A stretch of 64,000 nt of DNA from Pectobacterium aquaticum (GCF_003382565.3 NZ_CP086253.1:3410001-3474000); one strand, 5' to 3'. Shown: positions 28,912 to 39,175, counted from the first letter of the stretch. A program made the numbers and translations. The notes: generated from the letters alone by a model not told the origin.

Positions 28912-29308
28912 ATGATGCTGAAAGGTAAACGCGCGATTGTCACCGGCGGTGGCCGCGATTTTGGACAAGCGGTATCCGTCTGGCTGGCTCGCGAAGGGGT
29001 GAAGGTCGATCTTTGCGCCCGCAAACTGGCCGATGCACAGGCCAGCGTCGACATCATTTATCAGGAAGGCGGCACAGCACGCGCGTATCAGTGCGATATT
29101 GCCAACCCTGGTGACGGGGTTTTATCCACCAGATTTTGAGGTTACCGGCCTTGATGACAATCCCGCTAGCGGGGAAAAAATGGGCGAGCATCTACTGAAT
29201 GCCCGCTCGATATGGGAAGCCATGCGTTTCGTGCTCATCCAACCGCGCAGTTGCCATATCAACGCCATCCATTTTCAGGGGCCGACGCGCGCAGATATCG
29301 GCGTGTAA
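28912..29308 (+). pseudogene. Short-chain dehydrogenase, internally deleted
   Basis: The first 75 or so codons are a typical SDR N-terminus (KGKRAIVTGGGRDFGQAVSVWLAREG, the GxxxGxG NAD(P)-binding turn) reaching CDIANPGDGV, then an early stop at about 29139. From about 29110 another frame gives LVTGFYPPDFEVTGLDDNP to FQGPTRADIGV, which reads as the C-terminal end of an SDR. The middle, including the catalytic YxxxK region, is missing. The simplest reading is a deletion of about 110 codons with a frame change. It follows the TetR gene and may once have belonged to the Tm-1-like locus. Confidence 0.75.
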
Positions 29309-29526
29309 CCCATCGCCTTTTGTTCTCCATCCCGCTCCGGTATTTATCATATAACTGGGGCGGTGAAGGGTTTTCCCCGACTAATGCCCCACGTTCCCCC
29401 ACGCATCATGCTCTGACACACTTTCCTTCTCTCCATTTTTTGCCACAGAACACAGGAAAAGGTAGCATCGCTGCCGTTGTTTTCTGCCATGCGGCTTACC
29501 GCGCTCAGCGCACTATAAAAAAACTC

Positions 29527-29598
29527 CGGGAGCGTTTTTCAACGTTGCGTAGCAACGGCCCGAAGGATGGCGTACAGGGATGTACGACATAAAAAAAC
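29527..29598. repeat. Intergenic repeat, family shared with 59.8 kb and 35.5 kb
   Basis: A block (gcgtttttcaacgttgcg, then agcaacggcccgaagg and cgtacagggatgtac) matches, in the opposite orientation, parts of the element at 59799-59983. It also resembles the tRNA-flanking block at 35490-35560. It lies in the 380-bp gap before ansP. The rest of that gap (29309-29526) shows no gene that I recognise. Confidence 0.6.
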
Positions 29599-29691
29599 GC
29601 CACAGGCAAAAACATAACCAGTTGAATTAGAAATAATCATATCAAACGCATCATCACAAGATGCGTGACAGACAGGAAAACACGGACACCA

Positions 29692-31143
29692 ATGACACAA
29701 CATTCCTCCCCTCACGGCAAGCGTCATGCCGCTGAACAGCGTCTCCACGAAAAGGGTTACCACCAAAGTCTCGGCAATCGCCATGTGCAGATGATCGCCA
29801 TTGGTGGTTCCATCGGCACCGGGCTGTTTCTTGGCGCGGGAGCCCGTCTACAAATGGCGGGGCCTGCATTGGCGCTGGTCTATCTGGTTTGCGGCATCTT
29901 CTCTTTTTTCATCCTGCGCGCGTTGGGCGAACTGATCGTGCATCGCCCCACCAGCGGTAGCTTCGTGTCGTACTCGCGTGAGTTTCTGGGGGAAAAGGCC
30001 TCCTACGTTGCAGGCTGGATGTACTTCCTGAACTGGGCGATGACTGGGATTGTCGACATCACCGCCGTCGCGCTCTACATGCACTACTGGGGCACGTTTG
30101 CCGACGTTCCACAGTGGCTGTTCGCGCTGAGTGCACTGTCCATCGTCACGCTGATGAACCTGATTGGCGTGAAGTGGTTTGCCGAAATGGAGTTCTGGTT
30201 CGCGCTGATTAAGGTTGCAGCTATCGCCATTTTTCTGGTGGTCGGCACGGTCTATCTCGGCACGGGCAGCCCGCTGGATGGCAACACGCCAGGCCTGCAC
30301 CTGATTACCGATAACGGCGGCCTGTTCCCACACGGCATTCTGCCTGCGCTGGTGCTGGTTCAAGGGGTGATATTTGCCTTTGCCGGTATCGAGATCATCG
30401 GGACGACGGCAGGCGAATGTAAAAACCCAGAGCAGGTGCTGCCGAAAGCGGTCAACAGCGTCATCTGGCGTATCGGCCTGTTCTACGTCGGCTCGGTCGC
30501 GCTGTTGGTCTGCCTGCTGCCGTGGAATGCGTATCAGGCCGGACAAAGCCCGTTCGTGACCTTCTTCAGCAAGCTGGGCGTTCCTTATATCGGCACGATC
30601 ATGAATATCGTGGTGCTGTCCGCCGCGTTGTCCAGCCTGAACTCCGGTCTGTACTCAACGGGGCGCATCCTGCGCTCGTTGTCGCTGGGTGGTTCGGCTC
30701 CCGCTTTCCTGTCGAAAATGAGCAACCAGTCCGTACCCTATACCGGTATTTTAGTCACGGTCGGCATCCACATTATCGGCGTGGTACTGAACTACGTGGT
30801 GCCATCGCAGGTGTTCGAGATCGTCCTGAATATCGCCTCGCTCGGCATTATCTGCTCCTGGGCATTCATCATTCTGTGCCAAATGCAGCTGCGCAAAGCG
30901 ATTCGTCAGGGGAAAGCCAAGCCGGTGGCGTTCAAAATGCCTGGTGCGCCTGTGACATCATGGCTGACGCTGGCTTTTCTGGTGAGTGTGCTGGGATTGA
31001 TGGCGTTTGATTACCCGAACGGCACCTGGACGGTTGCAACAATTCCGGTACTGGCGATCATGCTGATTATCGGCTGGCGTGGGCTGAAAAAGCAGCGAGA
31101 AGCCGTGAAGCTCACCGACCAGCAGGAATCCAGCCTGCGTTAA
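29692..31143 (+). CDS. ansP: L-asparagine permease AnsP
   Basis: A 483-residue amino-acid/polyamine/organocation transporter with 12 predicted membrane segments. The N-terminal core (QMIAIGGSIGTGLFLGAGARLQMAGPALALVYL) and the long stretch around SGSFVSYSREFLGEKASYVAGWMYFLNWAMTGIVDITAVALYMHYWG closely follow E. coli AnsP. It imports L-asparagine by proton symport. The ATG at 29692 fits the family start; a GTG nine codons upstream is also open. A strong terminator separates it from the convergent speC. Confidence 0.9.
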   Translation: MTQHSSPHGKRHAAEQRLHEKGYHQSLGNRHVQMIAIGGSIGTGLFLGAGARLQMAGPALALVYLVCGIFSFFILRALGELIVHRPTSGSFVSYSREFLGEKASYVAGWMYFLNWAMTGIVDITAVALYMHYWGTFADVPQWLFALSALSIVTLMNLIGVKWFAEMEFWFALIKVAAIAIFLVVGTVYLGTGSPLDGNTPGLHLITDNGGLFPHGILPALVLVQGVIFAFAGIEIIGTTAGECKNPEQVLPKAVNSVIWRIGLFYVGSVALLVCLLPWNAYQAGQSPFVTFFSKLGVPYIGTIMNIVVLSAALSSLNSGLYSTGRILRSLSLGGSAPAFLSKMSNQSVPYTGILVTVGIHIIGVVLNYVVPSQVFEIVLNIASLGIICSWAFIILCQMQLRKAIRQGKAKPVAFKMPGAPVTSWLTLAFLVSVLGLMAFDYPNGTWTVATIPVLAIMLIIGWRGLKKQREAVKLTDQQESSLR

Positions 31144-31157
31144 GGTTAAGACAGAAA

Positions 31158-31190
31158 AAACGCAGGCTCGTTTCCGAGCCTGCGTTTCTT
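31158..31190. terminator. Bidirectional terminator between ansP and speC
   Basis: AAACGCAGGCTCG at 31158-31170 pairs perfectly with CGAGCCTGCGTTT at 31175-31187, with A- and T-rich flanks on each side. It serves the convergent ansP and speC transcripts. Confidence 0.92.
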
Positions 31191-31209
31191 AGCCTATCTA
31201 CATCCGTAA

Positions 31210-33363
31210 TTACTCTTCTACTACGTAACCATACAGACGCTTGCTGCCATCTTCTTCTGCGACGCTGTAAACGCCCTGCAATTCTGGGGAAAAGCCCGGC
31301 AGCAGGTTAATGCCCGCTTCCAGCGCCAGAAAATAGCGCTGTACCGCCCCGCCCCAAGTTTCACCCGGCACGACACACAGTACGCCCGGCGGATAAGGCA
31401 ATGCCCCTTCTGCCGCGATACGCCCTTCTGCTGCGTCGATAGGAATCAGCTCGATATTCCCGCGCACAAATTCCCTGTTGGCATCCTGCGGCAACATCAC
31501 CACGGACGGAAACTCGGTTTTGCGGAACATCGCTTTTTGCAGATCTTTCACGTTGTGTTGAGCATAAAAATCATGCATTTCCTGACACAGCCGACGCAGC
31601 CGGTAACCGCGATAACGCTCTTTATATTTCTGATACAGGCTAGGCAGCACTTCACTCAGCGGTGCATCGCGGGCGATCAGCGTTTCGAAATGCACCAGCG
31701 CATTCACCAGCTCCTGCATTTTTGCAGCGTCTTCTGCTGGCGTTAGCAGGAACAGGATCGAGTTCATGTCGCATTTTTCAGGGATGATGCCGTGCTCGCG
31801 CAGGTAGTTGGCCAGGATCGTCGCCGGAATACCAAATTCGGTATAATCGCCGCTAATCGCATCAATACCCGGCGTGGTCAGCAGTAACTTGCAAGGATCG
31901 ATAAAATACTGATCCTCCGCGTACCCTTCGAACGCATGCCATTTCTCGCCCGGCTCAAAGTTGAAGAAGCGCACGTCCTGCGCGATCGTCTCCGTATCGT
32001 GATCCTGCCAGAGCGCGCCGCCCACCGTCACAGGCACGAACGGTTTGATGAGCGAACAACGCGTCAGCAGTTGCTTACGTGCTTCAATGCCCAGCTTCAC
32101 GCAGTCCATCCACATCCGACGCCCACTTGCTCCTTCGTGCATTTTGGCATTGACGTCTAGCGCGGCGAACAGCGGATAAAACGGGCTGGTCGACGCATGC
32201 AGCATAAAGGCGTTATTCAGCTGTTTATGGTTGCAGAAACGGCGCTGACCTTTGATGTGCGTATCTTTCTTGTGGATCTGCGAGGTCTGGGAGAAGCCAG
32301 CCTGCTGCTTATGCACCGACTGCGTCACGAAAATCCCCGGATCGTTCTCATTCAGATCCAGCAACAACGGCGAACACTGCTCCATCATCGGGATAAACTG
32401 CTCATAACCGACCCAAGCGGAGTCAAACAGAATGTAGTCGCACAGGTGCCCGATGCTATCGACCACCTGACGCGCGTTATAAATCGTGCCGTCATAGGTG
32501 CCAAGCTGGATAACGGCCAGACGGAACGGGCGCGGCTCGTTGGCGCGTTCCGGCGCGACTTCCGCGATCAGCTTGCGCAGATAGTCTTCATCAAAACAGT
32601 GCGCATCTACGCCGCCGATAAAGCCGAACGGGTTGCGCACGGTTTCCAGATAAACCGGCGTCGCGCCCGCCTGAATCAGCGCACCGTGGTGGTTGGATTT
32701 ATGGTTGTTGCGGTCAAACAGCACCAGATCGCCGCGCGCCAGCAGCGCGTTCGTCACCACTTTGTTCGCCGAGGAGGTGCCGTTCAACACAAAATAGGTT
32801 TTATCGGCATTAAACACGCGCGCAGCGTGCTTCTGCGCCTTCTTCGCCGCCCCTTCGTGGATCAGCAAATCGCCCAGTTTGACGTCCGCATTACAGATGT
32901 CCGAACGAAACACGTTCTCACCGTAAAACTCAAAAAACTGGCGCCCCGCTGGGTGCTTGCGGAAGAACTGGCCGCCCTGATGCCCCGGACAGGCAAAGGT
33001 CGTGTTTTTCATGTTGACGTATTTGGTCAGCGTATCGAAAAACGGTGGCAGCAGCGTATCCTGATAGGCTTTCGCCGCTCGCTCCAGCACGTTGGCGTGC
33101 TCGCCGTCGTCATCAAGAAACAGCCATTCGCTGCCCGCAGGCAGAACATCTAACTCTTTATCTTCATCGGGCTCTTCGACAAACGCCGGAATGCTAAAAC
33201 CGGTGTGCTGCAATATCGACAGAATGCCGCTACGGGCTTCCTCAATAGAAACCACGACCGCCGCCACATCAGTGAAGTCAGTCTGACTCAACGCGACAAT
33301 CTCGCGCGTTGTGATTAAACGGGTGGCAACCGCTGCATTCGCCGCAATTTTTAACTGTTTCAT
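31210..33363 (-). CDS. speC: Ornithine decarboxylase SpeC
   Basis: A 717-residue PLP enzyme (E. coli SpeC 711) that makes putrescine from ornithine in the cytoplasm. The PLP-binding lysine is in FVTQSVHKQQAGFSQTSQIHKKD, and further group III decarboxylase blocks are STSPFYPLFAALDVNAKMHEG, ILFDSAWVGYEQF and the C-terminal GALPYPPGVLCVVPGE. Its position upstream of tRNA-Phe matches E. coli (speC-yqgA-pheV), with yqgA absent. No good ribosome-binding site precedes the ATG, and a small upstream ORF (33595-33726) and a hairpin (33474-33492) may regulate it. Confidence 0.96.
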   Translation of the reverse strand: MKQLKIAANAAVATRLITTREIVALSQTDFTDVAAVVVSIEEARSGILSILQHTGFSIPAFVEEPDEDKELDVLPAGSEWLFLDDDGEHANVLERAAKAYQDTLLPPFFDTLTKYVNMKNTTFACPGHQGGQFFRKHPAGRQFFEFYGENVFRSDICNADVKLGDLLIHEGAAKKAQKHAARVFNADKTYFVLNGTSSANKVVTNALLARGDLVLFDRNNHKSNHHGALIQAGATPVYLETVRNPFGFIGGVDAHCFDEDYLRKLIAEVAPERANEPRPFRLAVIQLGTYDGTIYNARQVVDSIGHLCDYILFDSAWVGYEQFIPMMEQCSPLLLDLNENDPGIFVTQSVHKQQAGFSQTSQIHKKDTHIKGQRRFCNHKQLNNAFMLHASTSPFYPLFAALDVNAKMHEGASGRRMWMDCVKLGIEARKQLLTRCSLIKPFVPVTVGGALWQDHDTETIAQDVRFFNFEPGEKWHAFEGYAEDQYFIDPCKLLLTTPGIDAISGDYTEFGIPATILANYLREHGIIPEKCDMNSILFLLTPAEDAAKMQELVNALVHFETLIARDAPLSEVLPSLYQKYKERYRGYRLRRLCQEMHDFYAQHNVKDLQKAMFRKTEFPSVVMLPQDANREFVRGNIELIPIDAAEGRIAAEGALPYPPGVLCVVPGETWGGAVQRYFLALEAGINLLPGFSPELQGVYSVAEEDGSKRLYGYVVEE

Positions 33364-33473
33364 GTAACCAAACCCAAACGGTTAAGGGTAAGTGTACGTG
33401 CCTAAAAGACACCGTTCAGGGATAACAATCCCGACCAATCACAATGCCAATCAATAACGACAAGCGTATGATC

Positions 33474-33492
33474 CCTACAGGTAAACTGTAGG
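33474..33492 (-). promoter_or_regulatory. Leader hairpin upstream of speC
   Basis: CCTACAG at 33474-33480 pairs with CTGTAGG at 33486-33492 around a five-base loop. It would form in the speC 5' leader between the small upstream ORF and the speC start. It is not followed by a U-tract, so it is not a terminator by itself. Confidence 0.45.
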
Positions 33493-33594
33493 CTAAGAAT
33501 GGAAAAACTGGAGCCAGCACCATCCGATAGACATCAGTAAAAGCAGAGTTGTACTCTATTTTTACTCATGCCTAACAGTGAGCGAACGAACGCC

Positions 33595-33726
33595 TCACCG
33601 CATGGTGAAGGAGGATAATCGACGGGGAGAAAAGTAAACCGCGCAGCGGTGATAAGAAGAAACGCGCAGTGGCATCATCAACGAACTGGCGCGAACATGC
33701 GACACCATGAGCAATGAATCTGACAT
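33595..33726 (-). CDS. Possible 43-residue leader ORF upstream of speC
   Basis: An ATG at 33726 follows an AGAGG ribosome-binding-like sequence. It opens a frame of 43 codons (MSDSLLMVSHVRASS ... FTMR, stop TGA) in the same direction as speC, ending about 230 bases before it. It is not similar to the E. coli SpeFL peptide as far as I can see. Ornithine decarboxylase genes are known to be controlled by leader peptides (SpeFL for speF), which makes it plausible. It could equally be a chance frame; conservation is untested. Confidence 0.35.
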   Translation of the reverse strand: MSDSLLMVSHVRASSLMMPLRVSSYHRCAVYFSPRRLSSFTMR

Positions 33727-33944
33727 ATCGGCGATCCTCTTTTAGCTATACGCTAACTACGCTTAAAGGGGCGTTCAGGTGAACGAGACGTTAAAAACCG
33801 CGCAATAGTGGCATTATTCTTCATCAAATTCAACAATCCAGCCCACACTCAACACGGTAAAAAATGCAACAAAACATGCCACGCGAATCAGGAAGAAACG
33901 CTACCACGCTATACCCTTGTATCTTGAAGTTTAGGTATTATTGA

Positions 33945-35060
<1,116 letters not shown>

Positions 35061-35067
35061 AAAATAG

Positions 35068-35203
<136 letters not shown>

Positions 35204-35293
35204 AGCGTGCTGAAAGGATCGCCAGGAATCGGCTAGCAAATAATACAATTGCCTGAAAATAGCGCAGGCGCTCCGCTTTGTGACAGAAACCCA

Positions 35294-35322
35294 TTGACGC
35301 CATGCGGCCAATACGGTTTAAT
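35294..35322 (+). promoter_or_regulatory. Promoter of tRNA-Phe
   Basis: TTGACG (35294-35299), a 17-base spacer and TTTAAT (35317-35322) precede the tRNA by 10 bases. The GC-rich sequence after the -10 (gcgccccg) is a typical stringent-control discriminator. Confidence 0.75.
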
Positions 35323-35332
35323 GCGCCCCGTT

Positions 35333-35408
35333 GCCCGGATAGCTCAGTCGGTAGAGCAGAGGATTGAAAATCCTCGTGTCCTTGGTTCGATTCCGAGTCC
35401 GGGCACCA
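35333..35408 (+). tRNA. pheV: tRNA-Phe (GAA)
   Basis: The 76 bases fold as a standard tRNA: acceptor GCCCGGA with TCCGGGC, D-arm AGCTCAGTCGGTAGAGC, anticodon loop TTGAAAA with anticodon GAA, T-loop GGTTCGATTCC, and an encoded CCA end. The locus after speC corresponds to pheV of E. coli, a known integration hotspot for islands. The last 17 bases lie in an att-like direct repeat found again at 35557-35574. Confidence 0.97.
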
Positions 35409-35409
35409 C
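35392..35409 (+). repeat. att-type direct repeat inside tRNA-Phe 3' end
   Basis: TCCGAGTCCGGGCACCAC occurs here at the end of the tRNA and identically at 35557-35574, 165 bp further. A diverged version, ATCCGGCACCACT, occurs at 42774-42786. P4-type integrases recombine at tRNA 3' ends, so these are the likely attachment cores. Confidence 0.8.
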
Positions 35410-35419
35410 TTATTTAAAG

Positions 35420-35444
35420 AAACCAGCCTAACGGCTGGTTTTTT
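35420..35444 (+). terminator. Terminator after tRNA-Phe
   Basis: AACCAGCC (35421-35428) pairs with GGCTGGTT (35433-35440), followed by TTTT. It is the usual intrinsic terminator just downstream of a tRNA gene. Confidence 0.88.
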
Positions 35445-35489
35445 GCTTTTGGGGGATTCGGGCTCTCCATCGAACACCGTTCGATTATT

Positions 35490-35560
35490 CGCCGCAAGCG
35501 GCTCACCCTTTCAGGGCCAGCGCGACAAGCGCGCTGTTCAACGCCTCCGGCGTTTGTCCG
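35490..35560. repeat. Repeat block beside the second att site
   Basis: The block ggctcaccctttcagggcc ... gttcaacgcctccggcgtttgtccg resembles the central part of the element at 59799-59983 (attcaccctttcagggcc ... gttcaaaaacg ... acgtttttgtcc). It sits immediately before the second att repeat at 35557-35574. Confidence 0.5.
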
Positions 35561-35574
35561 AGTCCGGGCACCAC
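35557..35574 (+). repeat. Second att-type repeat (left end of the element or older junction)
   Basis: An 18-bp exact copy of the tRNA-Phe 3' end. It is followed 160 bp later by the integrase, so it is the best candidate for the present attL, with the 148 bp between it and the tRNA a remnant of an earlier insertion. Confidence 0.7.
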
Positions 35575-35734
35575 CTTTCCTTTTTTATGCCTCCTTATCA
35601 ATCCCTATGTGTATGTAATTCAATAAGTTGGCGTGAAAATCTTTTCCGATACGTTTTGATTTATCCCTTCGTATCGGGGAATTTGTGGGTCAGATTGCGG
35701 GTCATTCAGTTCGATGAACGGGAGTGACCCTCAC

Positions 35735-36994
35735 ATGTTAACTGACAGCAAAGTCCGATCCGCGAAACCTCTCGCAAAATCTTACAAGCTCACTGACTCG
35801 CAAGGCTTATACCTGACGGTATCCACCAGCGGCACTAAGCTATGGTATTTTCGCTACCGTTTCGGCGGTAAAGAAAACCGTCTGGCTTTTGGCCCCTACC
35901 CGCAAACTACGCTGGCGGAAGCCCGTGAAAAGCGCGATGCAGCACGTAAGCTGCTGGCGTCCGGTATCAGTCCCTCTCAGCTTCGCAAAACGAACACCCC
36001 CGCCGTTGAGGAATCCCGCACCTTTCAGTATGTCGCTCTGGCATGGCACACCAGCAGCCTTAAACTCTGGTCGGAAGCCCACGCCGATAAAATTCTTACC
36101 TCCCTGAAACGCTACGTTTTCCCCGCCATTGGCGCAATGGATATCGCTCAGGTTGAAACACGACATCTGGCACAGTTGGTTAAGGCGATTGACGATAAAG
36201 GCGTGCATGACGTCGCCGGACGGGTGCGCCAGCATCTGACTAAAATCATGCGTCACGCCGTCCAGCAGGGCGTCATCAAATACAATCCGGCTTACGATTT
36301 GGACGGCGTCGTGACCCCAGTCGCGACCCAACATCATCCCGCCCTGCCACTAAAACGCCTGCCTGAGCTGCTGGCGAAGATTGACAGCTACAAAGGCCGG
36401 ACGTTGACCCGTCTGGCGCTGGAGCTGAATCTGCATGTGTTTCTGCGCTCCAGTGAACTGCGTTTTGCCCGCTGGGATGAATTTAACCTGAAGGCGCATA
36501 TCTGGAGCGTTCCCGCCCAGCGCGAAGCGGTAAACGGCGTGCGGTTCTCAGAGCGTGGCGCAAAGATGAAGGATGAACATCTGGTGCCGCTGTCACGGCA
36601 GGCTGTCACCCTGCTGAAACAGATTCAGGCGATTTCCGGCGAATCGGTCTTCGTTTTTCCCAGCGCACATACCCTGAACAAGCCGATGAGTGAAAACACC
36701 ATCAACAAGGCGCTGCGCGTGATTGGCTATGACACCAAAAGCGAGGTGTGCGGCCACGGCTTCAGAACTATGGCCTGTAGCGCCCTGAACGAGTCCGGGC
36801 GCTGGTCAAAGGATGCCATCGAGCGACAGATGAGCTACAAAGAGCGCAACGGCGTACGGGCGGCTTACGTGCATAAAGCGGAGCATCTGGAAGCCAGAAT
36901 CGAAATGATGCAATGGTGGTCGGATTATCTGGACGTCAACCGTGAGGGCTATGTCGCACCGTATATTTATGCGCGGAGTCATTCGGCTGGCTAA
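35735..36994 (+). CDS. P4-type tyrosine integrase
   Basis: A 419-residue integrase with the N-terminal DUF4102 arm-binding domain (KVRSAKPLAKSYKLTDSQGLYLTV), a SAM-like core-binding domain and the catalytic domain. Active-site residues are visible: R238 (LRSSELRFARW), H341 and R344 (HGFR) and the nucleophile Y378 (AAYVHK). It lies next to tRNA-Phe, its likely target. The start at 35735 has GGAG upstream; an ATG at 35714 is also in frame. No excisionase gene was recognised nearby. Confidence 0.93.
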   Translation: MLTDSKVRSAKPLAKSYKLTDSQGLYLTVSTSGTKLWYFRYRFGGKENRLAFGPYPQTTLAEAREKRDAARKLLASGISPSQLRKTNTPAVEESRTFQYVALAWHTSSLKLWSEAHADKILTSLKRYVFPAIGAMDIAQVETRHLAQLVKAIDDKGVHDVAGRVRQHLTKIMRHAVQQGVIKYNPAYDLDGVVTPVATQHHPALPLKRLPELLAKIDSYKGRTLTRLALELNLHVFLRSSELRFARWDEFNLKAHIWSVPAQREAVNGVRFSERGAKMKDEHLVPLSRQAVTLLKQIQAISGESVFVFPSAHTLNKPMSENTINKALRVIGYDTKSEVCGHGFRTMACSALNESGRWSKDAIERQMSYKERNGVRAAYVHKAEHLEARIEMMQWWSDYLDVNREGYVAPYIYARSHSAG

Positions 36995-37208
36995 CGCGCT
37001 GCGCTTGTTGGCTCCTGACGGGCTTTCTATGTGATAGAAAACCCGTCAGGAGCATTGTCATAAAATCATTCGAGCATCTTTTAGCACCTGAGCATTCTGC
37101 CAAAGCCTTCTTATGAATCGAAGCCGAGTTACCCAATTTTCTAGCAGAAAAGATCATGATATTATGAAAAAAATTCTATATATCACGATTAAAATACGAA
37201 GATATATT

Positions 37209-38129
37209 TTATTGGTTCGTTATTCCAAATGGGATATGTACTGAAGGAACTACGGAACTAGCAAGTTGCAGATGGCTAGACTGATCATCGAAAAAAATAT
37301 GAGGTTTTAAAATACCAAGCACCTTTCTCTTCTCTATTCCTCCTAAGAAAAATGCATCATTCGTCATAACTCCCCATTTCTTAAGTGTATTCAAAGCTCT
37401 TTCGTGTGAAGGAGCATTCCTTGCAGTTACTATAGATATTCTGAGGCGATTCTCATACTCTGGATGAGATATTTTATATTTCTCTTCCACAGATTGAATT
37501 TTTGAAACTCTGACCAAAAACTCCTTAAGAGGGCCAGGAGTATGAGGCTCCATAACATTTTTCACTTCATTAGCATGGAATTCATCAAGCCCCGATGCCT
37601 GCATAACAGATTCGGAAGCGTCATCAGCAAGAACACCATCAAAGTCGAATGCGATTCGAAGAGAGTTATCAGCCTCATCATCAATGAATTTTGAGTCAAG
37701 AACTCTGCCTGCTGGGAATCCTGATTTAATTGCAATATCAACATCTTCTTTATTTCCCGATAGAAATAAAGAAATATTTAATGCTGGTATATATTCATAG
37801 GGAGACTTGCCTTGCATAAATATCGCACGGGTTATATTTAAACCATAATGCTCAATTGTTTTCATGACCCTAAGACCTGTATCTGGATCATTTTTTGAAA
37901 GTAATACAACTTCAACTAAAGTGTCATCACTTAAATCATTTAAAGCAAGTAATCTCTTTATAAAAGGGTATGCAATTCCTGTTGGCAAAGGATTATTCAA
38001 ATTTGACTCTTGAAATTTCCGATACTCTTCCTCCCCTTTACTTTTGAATACCTCGTCTGATTCGGTCAAATCAAATACTGCGCTGGATGCTACACCGATG
38101 ACTAAGCGACTTTCAAGATCGTATGCCAT
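37209..38129 (-). CDS. 5'-nucleotidase (cytosolic 5'-nucleotidase family), AT-rich
   Basis: A 306-residue protein resembling the 5'-nucleotidase family PF06189. The HAD-type aspartates are in RIAFDFDGVLADDASE, followed by SIVTARNAPSHERA (motif II) and HIFFDDQSSHLQLA (motif IV). It should hydrolyse nucleoside 5'-monophosphates in the cytoplasm. AAGGA precedes the ATG at 38129; the open frame extends to 38204 without support. Its AT-rich composition differs sharply from the core genes and indicates transfer. Its benefit to the element is unknown; altering host nucleotide pools, for example against phage, is only a speculation. The 300 bases upstream (38130-38431) contain no recognised gene. Confidence 0.78.
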   Translation of the reverse strand: MAYDLESRLVIGVASSAVFDLTESDEVFKSKGEEEYRKFQESNLNNPLPTGIAYPFIKRLLALNDLSDDTLVEVVLLSKNDPDTGLRVMKTIEHYGLNITRAIFMQGKSPYEYIPALNISLFLSGNKEDVDIAIKSGFPAGRVLDSKFIDDEADNSLRIAFDFDGVLADDASESVMQASGLDEFHANEVKNVMEPHTPGPLKEFLVRVSKIQSVEEKYKISHPEYENRLRISIVTARNAPSHERALNTLKKWGVMTNDAFFLGGIEKRKVLGILKPHIFFDDQSSHLQLASSVVPSVHIPFGITNQ

Positions 38130-38431
38130 AAACTCATTATCCTTAAAATAAATATTTATAACACTAATGGTTTTTTCTATCAGATGAAAATGAAAAAAAT
38201 CCAACCGTGATCAATTTCACTATTCTTCAGAGGGACTATCAATTAAAAATAGTAGACCTATATATTCGATTCCCCCGATATTGGGAACTTGTTAATATTT
38301 ACGCAGCCTGCACGGAGAGTGTAAACGAAGTTTTCGTCTCCGATTAATCTACACCGTAAGCTTTTCACTCACAAGATTCATCGCATCCTTCCTTTTCAAT
38401 ATGTTACAATGCAGATTAAAGATACAGACTA

Positions 38432-38623
38432 TTATTTAATAGGCTTATCGCCTTTTAGCGCTGCCAATTTTCTGTTACAAGCATCCAGAACCCAGGCTGA
38501 AAAATTAGCATCGGGATCTTCCGCTTTCTCCTGCGCAACGCTGGCATTGATTTCTTCGATAAGCTCATGTGGGAAGCGAATTCCCTTTGTGGTTGAACGC
38601 TTGTTTTTAGAACCTGTAGGCAT
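38432..38623 (-). CDS. YlcI/YnfO family small protein (DUF3950)
   Basis: A 63-residue basic protein (MPTGSKNKRSTTKGIRFPHELIEEINASV ... FSAWVLDACNRKL) of the YlcI/YnfO family found in prophages and islands. The TTKGIRFPHELIEEINA segment resembles a ribbon-helix-helix DNA-binding fold. AAAGGA precedes the ATG at 38623. It could be a small regulator of the element; nothing more can be said. Confidence 0.7.
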   Translation of the reverse strand: MPTGSKNKRSTTKGIRFPHELIEEINASVAQEKAEDPDANFSAWVLDACNRKLAALKGDKPIK

Positions 38624-38808
38624 GACGTTTTCCTTTCTCGCTGAACATACACTATACAAGGAAAAATATTTTTAAACACGTTGACGTGTATGTGCACCTA
38701 GCGTCATGGTGTATGAACACCAAGAGCGAATTCATGGTGAAAAACGAAACCCGGCAGTGCGCCAACACTAACCGGGCTTCTGACCACAACATTATGAGGA
38801 CTAATGCT

Positions 38809-39150
38809 ATGGCTGACACCGATAGTAACACGGGCGCGTCTTATCAATCACTGCCGGATTATGAGAACCATTACTCCGCCATGAGTGCCGCGCTGGCTCG
38901 TCTGGACTTTTCACGCATGGACAATGACGAACTCTCGCAGGTCACAGAATATTGCGCCGAAACGCAGGCAGGACTTTGCCATTGCCTGAATTTCATTGGC
39001 GATGCTCTGATTACCTTTGCCGATAATGATGTGTGCGAATCGACGCCAGAAAGCTTGTGCCAGTTGGGTCATGGGTTAACCGCAATCAGTTTACTCATCC
39101 CCGCCCTTACCACGATGCACAAACTCGCACATTCACTCACCGCCAGATAG
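38809..39150 (+). CDS. Island hypothetical protein
   Basis: A 113-residue protein (MADTDSNTGASYQSLPDYENHYSAMSAALARLDFS ... ) with a helical, Cys-containing middle (EYCAETQAGLCHCLNFIGDAL). GAGGA lies just before the ATG at 38809; earlier in-frame starts reach 38686. I do not recognise a characterised family. A terminator follows at 39176. Confidence 0.6.
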   Translation: MADTDSNTGASYQSLPDYENHYSAMSAALARLDFSRMDNDELSQVTEYCAETQAGLCHCLNFIGDALITFADNDVCESTPESLCQLGHGLTAISLLIPALTTMHKLAHSLTAR

Positions 39151-39175
39151 CCATCTGAACATCACCAGCCTGATT

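Noticed and set aside
32197..33153. 318-codon plus-strand frame opposite speC
   Set aside because: It is a shadow of the high-GC, strongly biased speC frame. The product has no recognisable domain and there is no ribosome-binding site.
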